From the NCBI GenBank assembly GCA_005405945.1, contig BJHW01000002.1:124001-188000 (forward strand): 64,000 bases of DNA. Direction: 5' to 3'. The notes beneath the pieces are model-generated. The model was not told where the DNA came from, did not search any database, and was given only the letters and a program-made list of their open reading frames with translations. Shown here one piece after another: positions 36,861-45,571 of this stretch. This DNA is from Streptomyces violaceusniger. GTDB taxonomy: Bacteria; Actinomycetota; Actinomycetes; Streptomycetales; Streptomycetaceae. The translations under genes and the position numbers were made by a program. The number at the start of each line of letters is the position of its first letter. Within the stretch, counting starts at the first letter, position 1.

Positions 36861-37922
36861 ATGCCACCGAAGAAGAAACGCCCCGTACTGCACGCCGTCG
36901 CCGTGCTCGCGCTGCTCGGCGCCAGCGGCTATCTGACCGTGGAGCTCAGGAAGGACGAGCAGGACAAGACGCCAGCCACCCAGGCCGTCATCGACGAGCC
37001 GAACCTGGAGAACGGCACCGGCCAGCAGAGCGGCAAGCAGACCTGGGAGCGGCTGAAGAACCCCGCCCGCACCATCCTGCGCGGCGACAACGGCCAGATC
37101 CTCGCCACCTTCACCGACCACGCCCGCACCGCCACCCTGCGCGGCCCCTCCCGCATCTTCAGCGAGCCCGCCAACACCAAGTCCAAGGTGATCACCGAGG
37201 ACTGGGTGCGGCTGATGCCGGAGCCGTGGGCCGAGGGCGCCGAGAAGGAGCAGTGGTTCAAGGACTGGTTCAAGGAGAACTACGGCAGCAAGAAGGAGGA
37301 CATCTTCGCGATCGCCTTCCAGTACGTGACGGGCGCGCCGGTCAAGAAGGACGCCCAGGGCATCCCGTACGCGGGCGACGCGGTCTTCGGGCCGTTCAAG
37401 CCGGATGGCGTGGACCGGCTGGAGCAGAACGACTTCTACGACTACCTCGGCATCTCCTACACCTTCCGTGACGGCACCACGCTGGCCGCGCGCAAGGAGC
37501 GCTACCGGGCGCTGGACTGCTCCGGCTTCATCCGCATGGTCATGGGCTACCGCTCCCGCTACCCCCTGATGGCGAGCAACGTCCTCGGCGACGGCCTGCC
37601 GCGCACCGCCAACGGCATGGCCCGCTCCAAGGTCGGCGTCGATGTCATCAAGATCCAGGGCCCCGGTCCCTGGTACACCCGGCCCACCAACATCGATGTT
37701 CTCCAACCCGGTGACCTGCTGTTCTTCAAGATGGATCACCGCACCGGCGACCATATGGACCATGTCGCCCTGTACCTGGGGCTGGACACCGACGGCCACC
37801 GCGTGTTCGTCTCCAGCCGCAAGGAGCAGAACGGCCCCACCATCGGCGACAACGGCGGTGTCTCCCGGATCGATGGCAACGGCTTCTACGCCGGGCTCTT
37901 CCGCAGCGCCAAGCGGCTCTGA
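36861..37922 (+). CDS. NlpC/P60-family cysteine peptidase, fourth gene of capsule operon
   Basis: A 353-residue exported or membrane-anchored hydrolase. An N-terminal signal anchor (LHAVAVLALLGASGYLTVEL) is followed by an SH3-like stretch and the catalytic NlpC/P60 domain, with Cys in LDCSGFI (~220) and His in MDHVALYLG (~301). Family enzymes cleave gamma-D-glutamyl bonds in peptidoglycan. In Bacillus, the related PgdS cuts gamma-PGA, so this protein could release, trim or anchor the polymer made by PgsBC. It lies 21 bp after pgsC. The substrate is inferred from operon position and family chemistry. Confidence 0.85.
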   Translation: MPPKKKRPVLHAVAVLALLGASGYLTVELRKDEQDKTPATQAVIDEPNLENGTGQQSGKQTWERLKNPARTILRGDNGQILATFTDHARTATLRGPSRIFSEPANTKSKVITEDWVRLMPEPWAEGAEKEQWFKDWFKENYGSKKEDIFAIAFQYVTGAPVKKDAQGIPYAGDAVFGPFKPDGVDRLEQNDFYDYLGISYTFRDGTTLAARKERYRALDCSGFIRMVMGYRSRYPLMASNVLGDGLPRTANGMARSKVGVDVIKIQGPGPWYTRPTNIDVLQPGDLLFFKMDHRTGDHMDHVALYLGLDTDGHRVFVSSRKEQNGPTIGDNGGVSRIDGNGFYAGLFRSAKRL

Positions 37923-37996
37923 GAGCTAGTGGGCGAGTCATACTGAATCAGGACAAAACTTTTCCGCGCGGCGCTAGACTTTAATGGCTCGTTTCC

Positions 37997-38026
37997 TTGT
38001 ACCGTTCGCCTTTGTGCGGGTAGGTT
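37997..38026 (+). promoter_or_regulatory. Putative furA promoter giving a leaderless mRNA
   Basis: TTGTAC (37997-38002) and TAGGTT (38021-38026) are spaced 18 bp, resembling a sigma-70-type -35/-10 pair. The -10 ends seven bases before the ATG at 38034 and no ribosome-binding site is present, so the furA message would be leaderless. FurA autorepression would act here. Confidence 0.55.
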
Positions 38027-38033
38027 CTGCGCC

Positions 38034-38471
38034 ATGACCGCATCCCAGACTCCGACCACTGCCGAGGAGCTGCGCGGTGCCGGCCTGCGGGTGACGGCTG
38101 CCCGTGTCGCCTTGCTGGAGACCGTCCGGGACGGTGATCACCTCGGGGTCGAGGCGATCGCCTCCGGGGTACGCGACCGTGTCGGCCACATCTCCCTCCA
38201 GGCCGTGTACGAGGCCCTTCACGCACTGACCGCGGCGGGCCTCGTACGCCGCATCGAACCGGCCGGCAACTCCGCCCGGTTCGAAGGACGCGTCGGGGAC
38301 AACCACCACCACGTCGTATGCCGGTCGTGTGGTGCCGTCGCCGATGTCGACTGCGCCGCCGGTGAGGCGCCCTGCCTGACCGCGTCCGATGACCACGGCT
38401 TCTCGGTCGACGAGGCCGAGGTCATCTACTGGGGCCAGTGCCCCGACTGTTCCACCGCCACCAGTTCCTGA
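38034..38471 (+). CDS. furA: FurA/CatR-type Fur-family redox regulator
   Basis: A 145-residue repressor of the Fur superfamily. The winged helix (LRGAGLRVTAARVALLETV, then LQAVYEALHALTAAGLVRRI) is followed by a metal-binding domain with HHHVVCRSCG and a C-terminal CPDC, the two CxxC zinc-site pairs. It lies 34 bp upstream of katG. In Streptomyces this FurA-type protein represses its own operon with the catalase-peroxidase and is inactivated by oxidation; the family and context make that assignment firm. Confidence 0.93.
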   Translation: MTASQTPTTAEELRGAGLRVTAARVALLETVRDGDHLGVEAIASGVRDRVGHISLQAVYEALHALTAAGLVRRIEPAGNSARFEGRVGDNHHHVVCRSCGAVADVDCAAGEAPCLTASDDHGFSVDEAEVIYWGQCPDCSTATSS

Positions 38472-38505
38472 GCACCATGATCCGCCCTAGTGTGGAAGGA
38501 TTTCC

Positions 38506-40718
38506 ATGTCCGAGAACCATGAGGCAATCGTCGTAGACCCGAAGACAGAGGAAGCGGGGGGCTGCCCGGTCGCACACGGGCGTGCTCCCCACCCCACGCA
38601 AGGTGGCGGCAACCGCCAGTGGTGGCCGGAGCGGCTCAATCTGAAGATCCTCGCCAAGAACCCCCGGCGGCGAACCCGCTGGGTGAGGAGTTCGACTACG
38701 CCGAGGCGTTCCAGGCCCTCGACCTCGCGGCGGTGAAGCGGGACATCGCCGAGGTGCTGACCACCTCCCAGGACTGGTGGCCCGCCGACTTCGGCAACTA
38801 CGGCCCGCTGATGATCCGTATGGCCTGGCACAGCGCCGGCACCTACCGCATCAGCGACGGCCGCGGCGGCGCCGGCGCCGGTCAGCAGCGCTTCGCCCCG
38901 CTCAACAGCTGGCCGGACAACGCGAGCCTCGACAAGGCCCGCCGTCTGCTGTGGCCGGTGAAGAAGAAGTACGGCCAGAGCATCTCCTGGGCCGACCTCA
39001 TGGTCCTCACCGGCAATGTCGCCCTGGAGACGATGGGCTTTACGACGTTCGGCTTCGGCGGTGGCCGTGAGGACGTCTGGGAGGCCGAGGAGGACGTCTA
39101 CTGGGGCCCGGAGACGACCTGGCTCGGCGACGAGCGCTACACCGGCGACCGCGAGCTGGAGAACCCGCTCGGCGCGGTCCAGATGGGTCTGATCTACGTC
39201 AACCCGGAGGGCCCCAACGGCAACCCGGACCCGATCGCCGCGGCCCGCGACATCCGTGAGACCTTCCGCCGGATGGCGATGAACGACGAGGAGACCGTCG
39301 CCCTCATCGCCGGTGGCCACACCTTCGGCAAGACCCACGGCGCGGGCCCCGCGGACGCCGTCGGCCCGGACCCGGAGGCCGCCCCGATGGAGCAGCTGGG
39401 CCTCGGCTGGAAGTCCACGCACGGCACGGGCGCGGGCAAGGACGCCATCACCAGTGGCCTCGAGGTCACCTGGACCACCACCCCCACCCAGTGGAGCAAC
39501 GGGTTCTTCAAGAACCTCTTCGAGTACGAGTACGAGCTCACCAAGAGCCCGGCCGGCGCCAACCAGTGGGTGGCCAAGGACGCCCCGGAGATCGTCCCGG
39601 ACGCGCACGACCCGTCGAAGAAGCACCGCCCGACGATGCTCACCACGGACCTCTCGCTGAAGCTCGACCCGATCTACGGGCCGATCTCCCGCCGGTTCTA
39701 CGAGAACCCGGAGGAGTTCGCGGACGCCTTCGCCCGCGCCTGGTACAAGCTGACCCACCGCGACATGGGCCCGAAGTCCCTGTACCTCGGCCCGGAGGTC
39801 CCGGAGGAGACCCTGCTGTGGCAGGACCCGCTGCCCGAGGCCGAGGGTGAGGCCATCGACGCCTCCGACGTCACGGCGCTCAAGGCCAAGATCCTCGACT
39901 CCGGTCTGACCGTCTCGCAGCTGGTCTCCACCGCGTGGGCGTCCGCCGCCAGCTTCCGCGGCAGCGACAAGCGCGGTGGCGCCAACGGCGCCCGGATCCG
40001 CCTGGAGCCGCAGCGCGGCTGGGAGGTCAACAACCCGGACGAGCTCGCGCAGGTCCTGCGCACCCTGGAGACCATCCAGGGCGAGTTCAACTCCGGCGCC
40101 AAGAAGGTCTCCCTGGCCGACCTGATCGTCCTCGGTGGTTCCGCCGCCGTGGAGAAGGCCGCCAAGGACGCGGGCGTCGACGTCGAGGTGCCCTTCGCCC
40201 CGGGCCGTGTCGACGCGACCGACGAGCACACCGACGCCGAGTCGTTCGCCGCGCTGGAGCCGACGTACGACGGGTTCCGCAACTACGTCGGCAAGGGCAA
40301 CCGCCTGCCGGCCGAGTACCTGCTGCTGGACCGGGCGAACCTGCTCACCCTGAGCGCCCCCGAGACGACCGTCCTGGTCGGTGGTCTGCGCGTGCTGGGC
40401 GCGAACCACAACGGGTCCAAGCACGGCGTCCTCACCGAGACCCCCGGCAAGCTCACCAACGACTTCTTCGTCAACCTGCTCGACATGGGCACGACCTGGA
40501 AGTCCACCTCCGAGGACCAGACCACGTTCGAGGGCCGTGCCGCCTCGGGCGCGGTCAAGTGGACCGGCACCCGTGCCGACCTCGTCTTCGGCTCCAACTC
40601 CGAGTTGCGCGCCCTCGCGGAGGTCTACGCGAGCGACGACGCCAAGGAGAAGTTCGTGCACGACTTCGTCGCGGCGTGGGTCAAGGTCATGAACCTGGAC
40701 CGGTTCGACCTCGTCTGA
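38506..40718 (+). CDS. katG: Catalase-peroxidase KatG (frame broken once)
   Basis: A ~737-residue bifunctional haem enzyme that removes hydrogen peroxide by catalase and peroxidase activity. Distal MAWHSAGTYR (Trp ~108, His ~109), Tyr in MGLIYVNPEG (the Met-Tyr-Trp cross-link partner) and proximal His in IAGGHTFGKTHG (~272) are all present. The C-terminal half is the expected inactive duplicate. The frame is broken at the C5 run 38661-38665; one added C joins LKILAKNP to PAANPLGEEFDYAEAF. It is co-transcribed with furA, and a strong hairpin terminator lies after it at 40736-40772. Confidence 0.95.
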
Positions 40719-40735
40719 TCCGCTCCGAGCACGCC

Positions 40736-40772
40736 GTCCAGGCCGGTCCGCACGGACCGGCCTGGACGTTTT
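40736..40772 (+). terminator. Rho-independent terminator after katG
   Basis: GTCCAGGCCGGTCCG (40736-40750) and CGGACCGGCCTGGAC (40753-40767) form a perfect 15-bp stem with a two-base loop, followed by GTTTTT. This is a textbook intrinsic terminator and closes the furA-katG operon. Confidence 0.92.
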
Positions 40773-40917
40773 TCCGCCCCGATGTCGGCCCCGGCGCGGC
40801 CGACGGACACGCTTTGCCATCTCTTTACAACGCGCCGCGCCGCCGCCTCGTCTCTCCGCTCGATCCGTGACTCCGCCCGCCGAAGGGCCGGGCGGACCGA
40901 CGAAGGAGAGCGACTCC

Positions 40918-41291
40918 ATGCGCCGCACTGTCCTCAGCGCGATGACACTCGCGTGCACCGCCGTACTGGCGACCACCGCGCCCGCGTTCGCCGACGACGC
41001 GACCCCCGCCCCCCGCGCCCCAGGGCCTCCGCCAGCCCGGTCCCGAGCGCGGAGCCGACCCGTACGCCCACCTCCGACGTCCTGGTGCCGAAGGAGGAAA
41101 CGACCAAGAAGCGGGACCGCGGCCAGGTCGCCGTCGTGCCGAAGGGCGCGCCGAACACCGGAGTGACGGACGGGTCCTCCGGGTCGTCCGGGACCGAGGG
41201 CGCGCTGATCGGCGGGGGCGCCGCCGCGGTGCTCGCCGCGGGCGGCGCGGCGGTCCTCGTCGTCCGCCGCCGCCGGGCGACCGGGGCATGA
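40918..41291 (+). CDS. Small LPXTG-like surface protein (frame broken once)
   Basis: A ~124-residue exported protein: signal peptide (RRTVLSAMTLACTAVLATTAPAFA), Pro/Thr-rich spacer, then a sorting-signal-like end with APNTG (LPXTG with Ala for Leu), a hydrophobic span (ALIGGGAAAVLAAGGAAVLVV) and a basic tail RRRRATGA. This is the layout of a sortase substrate. ATG 40918 follows GAAGGAGAG. The frame is broken at the C4 run 41018-41021; one added C joins APAPRAP to RASASPVPSAEP. It overlaps the class F sortase gene by ATGA and is probably that enzyme's substrate, or the sorting signal could be vestigial. Confidence 0.72.
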
Positions 41292-41896
41292 CCCCGTTCT
41301 CCAGGCGCGCCTTCGCCACCGCGGCGATGGCCTCGCTGCTCGCGGGCTGCGGCGGCCACCCGGCCGGGCGGACCACGGCCGCACCGCGCTCCGGGAGGAG
41401 GCCACCGCCGACCCCCGTGAAGGCGGCGCGTCCCCTTCGGCGTTCGGTCCCGGTCGGGCTGCGGATCCCGGCCATCGGCGTCGACACCCCGGTCATCCGG
41501 CTGGGGCTGGCGCCGGACGGGAGCGTGGCGGTCCCGCCGGTCACGGCCCACGACCGCGCGGGCTGGTACCGGCACTCGCCGACACCGGGGCAGCTCGGCC
41601 CGTCGGTCATCCTCGGCCATGTCACGGTCGGCGCCTACGGCGACGGGGTCTTCCGTCACCTGGCGCGGCTGCGCCGGGGCGAGGGGATCGTGGCGCGCCT
41701 GGAGAACGGCACGGCGGCCCGGTTCGCCGTCAGCGCCGTACGGACCGTCGCCAAGGCGGACTTCCCGGCGGACGAGGTCTACGGGAACGTGGACCGCCCG
41801 GAGCTGCGGCTGATCACCTGTGGCGGCCCCCGCTCCGGCGACGGCTACCTCGACAACGTGATCGTCTTCGCCGTGCTGACGTCCGGCGGCCCCTGA
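41288..41896 (+). CDS. Class F sortase
   Basis: A 202-residue actinobacterial sortase. The N-terminus has a lipobox-like SLLAGCG (Cys ~21) after RRAFATAAMA, then the catalytic beta barrel: LRIPAIGVDTPVI, the His segment PSVILGHVT, and the Cys segment LRLITCGG followed by a conserved Arg nearby (PRSGDGY). Class F sortases are single-domain enzymes common in Streptomyces and mostly uncharacterised. It is translationally coupled to the LPXTG-like gene and followed by an ECF sigma factor gene, a recurrent arrangement. Confidence 0.88.
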   Translation: MTPFSRRAFATAAMASLLAGCGGHPAGRTTAAPRSGRRPPPTPVKAARPLRRSVPVGLRIPAIGVDTPVIRLGLAPDGSVAVPPVTAHDRAGWYRHSPTPGQLGPSVILGHVTVGAYGDGVFRHLARLRRGEGIVARLENGTAARFAVSAVRTVAKADFPADEVYGNVDRPELRLITCGGPRSGDGYLDNVIVFAVLTSGGP

Positions 41897-41917
41897 CCCA
41901 CCCCGGATCCCGGGCCC

Positions 41918-42490
41918 ATGGAACCCACACCGGCGGCCCGGGATCCTCACCTGACGAAGTGCCCGCACGGCCGAGTGCCGTCCCGACCATGGAGTGCGTT
42001 GAAACGGTCCCGTGACAGGGCGGCGTCCGAGCTGTTCGCCGCCCTCTACCCGCGCCTGGCCGGCTGGTGCCGCCGTCTCGTCGACGACGACGAGACGGCC
42101 CATGAGATCGCCTCCGAGGCGTTCACCCGGCTCTGGGCCCGCTGGACGTCCGTGGAGGAGCCCCGCGGCTTCCTCTACGTCACCGCGGCCAATCTCGTCC
42201 GGGACCACTGGCGCAAGGTGGAGCGCGAGCGCAGGGCCGTGCGCCGCGCCACCACGGAAGCCGCCGTCCGCCCCCACACCGAACAGTCCGACCCGTCGGT
42301 GCGCCTGCTCGTGCAGTCGCTGCCGGAACGGCTGCGCGTCCCGATCCTGCTGCACTACTACGCTGACATGCCGATCCGGGAGGTGTCCGTACTGACCGGG
42401 CGCAAGGAAGGAACCGTCAAGGCCGACCTCCACGCGGCCCGGGAACTGCTCCGCGTCCACCTGAGGAGAAGCCTTGACCCCACGCTGTGA
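41918..42490 (+). CDS. ECF-type RNA polymerase sigma factor
   Basis: A ~190-residue sigma-70-family protein. Region 2 covers SELFAALYPRLAGWCRRLVDDDETAHEIASEAFTRLWAR, with the WRKVERERR DNA-melting end. Region 4 is RVPILLHYYADMPIREVSVLTGRKEGTVKADLHAARELL. No anti-sigma domain is fused. The N-terminal ~28 residues from ATG 41918 are weakly conserved-looking, and a start at the later GTG or TTG (near 42000) is possible. Its 3' end overlaps the TTG start of the next gene, which encodes a membrane protein in the usual position of an anti-sigma factor. Confidence 0.85.
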   Translation: MEPTPAARDPHLTKCPHGRVPSRPWSALKRSRDRAASELFAALYPRLAGWCRRLVDDDETAHEIASEAFTRLWARWTSVEEPRGFLYVTAANLVRDHWRKVERERRAVRRATTEAAVRPHTEQSDPSVRLLVQSLPERLRVPILLHYYADMPIREVSVLTGRKEGTVKADLHAARELLRVHLRRSLDPTL

Positions 42491-43018
42491 CGACGGCCCG
42501 GAGCACATCGGCCCCGAGTACATCGGCCCCGAGCGGGAGCCCGACGACCCCCTCGCGGTGATACTGCGGCCCCCATCCGACCACCTCGGCCCGCCCCCCG
42601 GCCGGTATGAGGCGATCCGCCGTGCCGCGGTCCGCCGCAAGCTGCTCCGCACGGTGGCCGGGGTCGGTGTGTCCTGCGCAGTGGCCGCCCTCGTCGCGCT
42701 GCCGCTCCGCGCGACGGCGCCCGGGCCCCCGCGCGCCCGACGGTCCCGCTCGCCCCGCCGCCCGCGACCGGCCGTACGACGCCCCCGCTTCCGTCGGCGT
42801 CCCCCACTCCCTCGGCGCCGCTCGTCCCGTCGGCGCCGTCCGAGTCCGCGGGGAAGCGCCCCGGCCGCGGGCCGGGGAGCGGGACGTCCGGCCCGCGGGA
42901 CGGTGCGGGGGTCCCCGCCCGCGGCCGGTCGCCGGTTCCCGACTCCTCGGCGCGGGCCGTGCCGTCGGAGGGCCGGAGGGAATCCGCCACCATCCCCGGA
43001 ACCACGCGACGGCCGTAG
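42474..43018 (+). CDS. Putative single-pass membrane protein, possible anti-sigma partner (frame broken once)
   Basis: A ~181-residue protein with a hydrophilic N-terminus (residues ~1-60 with repeated EHIGPEYIGPE), one transmembrane helix (LRTVAGVGVSCAVAALVALPL) and a Pro/Ser-rich extracytoplasmic tail. TTG 42474 has GAGGAGAA upstream and lies inside the sigma gene, indicating coupling. The frame is broken at the C5 run 42726-42730; one added C gives a Pro/Ser-rich frame to the TAG at 43016-43018. There is no recognisable zinc-finger anti-sigma motif, so the anti-sigma role rests on gene order and topology only. Confidence 0.55.
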
Positions 43019-43048
43019 GCGGCCCCGGCCGCCCACGGCCCTGTCGGC

Positions 43049-44644
43049 TTATGCCTTCGAACCGATGCCGGTCAGCGACCGCACTTCCATCTCCGCCTGC
43101 TTCTTGGGGTCGGCGGGCTCCTTGCTGAGGACCGTGCCGAGGAAGCCGCAGAGGAAGGAGAGCGGAATGGACACCAGGCCGGGGTTGGTGAGCGGGAACC
43201 AGTGGAAGTCCACGCCCTTGATGATCGACGTGGAGCTGCCCGAGATGGCCGGGGAGAAGATGATGAGCACCAGGCCGGAGCCCAGCCCGCCGTAGATGCT
43301 CCACAGCGTCCCGGTGGTGTTGAAACGCCTCCAGAACAGCGTGTAGAGGATCGTCGGCAGATTGGCGGACGCGGCGAGCGCCAGGGCCAGCGACACCAGG
43401 AACGCGACGTTCTGGCCGTTGGTCACGATGCCGCCGAGGATGGCCAGGAGGCCGATCACGAGCGCCGTCAGACGGGCGACCCGGATCTCGGAGCGCGGAT
43501 CGGCCTTTCCGTTCCGGATCACATTGGCGTACACGTCATGGGCGAACGAGGCCGAGGCGGCCAGGGTCAGCCCGGCGACCACCGCCAGGATCGTCGCGAA
43601 GGCCACCGCGGAGACGATGCCCAGGAGCATCGCACCGCCGATCTCGAAGGCGAGCAGGGGAGCCGCGGAGTTCTCGCCGCCGGGCGCGCTCACGATCTTG
43701 TCCGAACCGACCAGCGCGGTGGCGCCGTACCCGACGAGCAGGATCGACAGATAGAAGATGAACATCGACCAGGAGCACCACACCACCGAGCGCCGGGCCT
43801 CCTTGGCGTCCGGCACGGTGTAGAAGCGCATCAGCACGTGCGGCAGGCTGGAGATGCCGAGGACCAGCGCCAGGGAGAGCGAGACGAAGTCGAGCTGGTC
43901 CATCGCGTTCTTGCCGTACCAGCCACCGGGGTTGAGCAGTTCCGCGCCCAGCGGGCTGTTCTGCGACGCCTGGTCGAGGATCGCCGAGAAGCTGAACCCG
44001 AACTTGCCGAGCAGGAACACGCTCATGAAGGTCACGCAGATCAGCAGCAGGCCCGCCTTGATGATCTGCACCCAGGTGGTGCCCTTCATGCCGCCCACCA
44101 GGACGTAGAAGACCATCACGAGGCCGACGCCGGTGATGATGAGGGCCTGCCCGCCCTTGCTCTGCACATTGAGCAGCAGGGCGATCAGACCGCCCGCGCC
44201 GGCCATCTGGGCGAGCATGTAGAAGAACGTGATCACCAGGGTGGCGTTGGCCGCCGCCGCGCGCACCGGGCGCTGCTTCATGCGGAAGGCCATCACATCG
44301 CCGACCGTGAATCGCCCGGTGTTGCGCAGCCGTTCACCGACGAGCAGCAGGGCGACCAGCCAGGCCACGAGCCACCCCACGGAGTAGAGGAAGCCGTCGT
44401 AGCCGTGGACGGCGATCGCCCCCGAGATGCCGAGGAATGAGGCGGCGGAGAGGAAGTCGCCGGAGAGGGCGATGCCGTTCTGGACGCCGCTGAAGGCGCT
44501 GCCCGCGGCGTAGTAGTCGGAGGTGGTCGAGTTTCTGTTGGTGGCCTTGTAGACGACGAACAGCGTGATGACGACGAAAGCGAAGAAGACGCTCAGATTG
44601 ATTATCGGGCTGCCGGTCGTGGGGGCTGCGATCTGCACTGTCAT
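43049..44644 (-). CDS. Cation/acetate symporter (ActP/MctC-like, SSS family)
   Basis: A 531-residue sodium:solute symporter with about 13 helices. Family marks include SDYYAAGSAFSGVQNGIALSGD at the N-terminal end, VGGMKGTTWVQIIKAGLLL, and LLPHVLMRFYTVPD-like LPHVLMRFYTVPDAKEARRS. It would import acetate or other short monocarboxylates with a cation. It overlaps the DUF485 gene upstream by ATGA, the standard yjcH-actP arrangement. ATG 44644 is the start. Actinobacterial MctC homologues take up pyruvate, acetate and propionate, so substrate range may be wider than acetate. Confidence 0.92.
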   Translation of the reverse strand: MTVQIAAPTTGSPIINLSVFFAFVVITLFVVYKATNRNSTTSDYYAAGSAFSGVQNGIALSGDFLSAASFLGISGAIAVHGYDGFLYSVGWLVAWLVALLLVGERLRNTGRFTVGDVMAFRMKQRPVRAAAANATLVITFFYMLAQMAGAGGLIALLLNVQSKGGQALIITGVGLVMVFYVLVGGMKGTTWVQIIKAGLLLICVTFMSVFLLGKFGFSFSAILDQASQNSPLGAELLNPGGWYGKNAMDQLDFVSLSLALVLGISSLPHVLMRFYTVPDAKEARRSVVWCSWSMFIFYLSILLVGYGATALVGSDKIVSAPGGENSAAPLLAFEIGGAMLLGIVSAVAFATILAVVAGLTLAASASFAHDVYANVIRNGKADPRSEIRVARLTALVIGLLAILGGIVTNGQNVAFLVSLALALAASANLPTILYTLFWRRFNTTGTLWSIYGGLGSGLVLIIFSPAISGSSTSIIKGVDFHWFPLTNPGLVSIPLSFLCGFLGTVLSKEPADPKKQAEMEVRSLTGIGSKA

Positions 44645-45036
44645 TCCTTGCCGACTCCCGCCAGCTCGTGGATCGTGTCCACCTGGGGATCAAGTTTCTT
44701 GTGCGCGAAGCGCCGGTATGTCAGGACGATCGCCATGGTCGTCACGAACTGCAGCAGACCGAAAACGGTGCCGGTGTTGACCGCGCCGAACAGCTTGCGG
44801 CTCATGAAGTCGTGGTCATAGGCCGAGAAGAGAACGAAGGTCATGTACCAGCACAGGAAGAACGCGCTCATCGGGAAGATGAACCAAAGCAGTCTCCTGC
44901 GCAGGAGTTTGAACTCCGGGCTCTGCTGGATCGCCTCGAAGTCGGGCTCCCCGATGTCGTCACCGCGATCGGCGAACCCCGGTCCGGTGGCCCGCTCGGA
45001 TGGCAAGGAAGCGGGTGTTCGCACCGATTTATTCAT
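44641..45036 (-). CDS. DUF485 membrane protein, ActP partner (YjcH-like)
   Basis: A 131-residue small membrane protein with two helices (LLWFIFPMSAFFLCWYMTFVLF and GTVFGLLQFVTTMAIVLTY) joined by the conserved AYDHDFM region, ahead of DUF485's typical ending. An ~50-residue N-terminal hydrophilic part precedes the first helix. ATG 45036 has GGAG upstream. Its stop overlaps the start of the symporter gene, as in acs-yjcH-actP operons, where it is thought to assist the carrier. Confidence 0.9.
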   Translation of the reverse strand: MNKSVRTPASLPSERATGPGFADRGDDIGEPDFEAIQQSPEFKLLRRRLLWFIFPMSAFFLCWYMTFVLFSAYDHDFMSRKLFGAVNTGTVFGLLQFVTTMAIVLTYRRFAHKKLDPQVDTIHELAGVGKE

Positions 45037-45571
45037 GGTTTCTCCGGGGTTTTTCTGACGAAGACGTCGGTTCGGGGGCGCCCGCGCTCGGGCGTCAGGG
45101 GAGGGCAACCGGCGGGCCCTTGACGCGGCAAGTGTAGTTAGGCACCGGACGCAGTCAACGTCGCACCCTGCTCCTCACCGGTGCAGGTGGGCACATGTCG
45201 GGGCGTGGATCCGACGTCGGTGCCATCTCGAATATGCGGGAGAGGCCGCTGAACCAATACTTTGTCTCACCTTCCCGTGTTGTCCATTTTGACTTGGTGT
45301 CAGCTTGGCGATGGCCCTTCAAGGTTGCGCCTTGAGGACATTTCGGGACCCGGCGTTGTGTCCCAAGTGTCGCCACTGGTAGAACCTCACCTCGGGTAGA
45401 ACGTCCCATCGTGCGCGAGCATGAGTGCGGTGAGTACGCCGCTGGGCAGCGCTTCTGCCGTTGGCATATGACGGCAGCGCCCGGCTCGCCACTCCCTCCC
45501 CCGGGGGTGTTTGGATAGGTCAAGGAATGCAGTCTGCGGGGGTGTTCTCAAAGCCGGAGGTAGGTTGATCT
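45037..45571. promoter_or_regulatory. Divergent promoter region between DUF485/ActP and OFA transporter genes
   Basis: 535 bp without a supported gene. It must hold the promoters for two transporters transcribed in opposite directions. It is A/T-richer around 45218-45310 (ATACTTTGTCTCACCTTCC area). The site GGAGGT (45555-45560) serves the OFA gene. A 122-residue minus-strand frame is open through it but lacks codon bias and family features. Confidence 0.6.

Noticed and set aside
38487..41405. Open 972-residue minus-strand frame over katG
   Set aside because: Antisense of katG and the surface-protein gene; no recognisable motif.
45155..45523. 122-residue minus-strand frame in the divergent transporter promoter region
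   Set aside because: No codon bias, no start signal and no domain pattern; it lies where promoters are expected.
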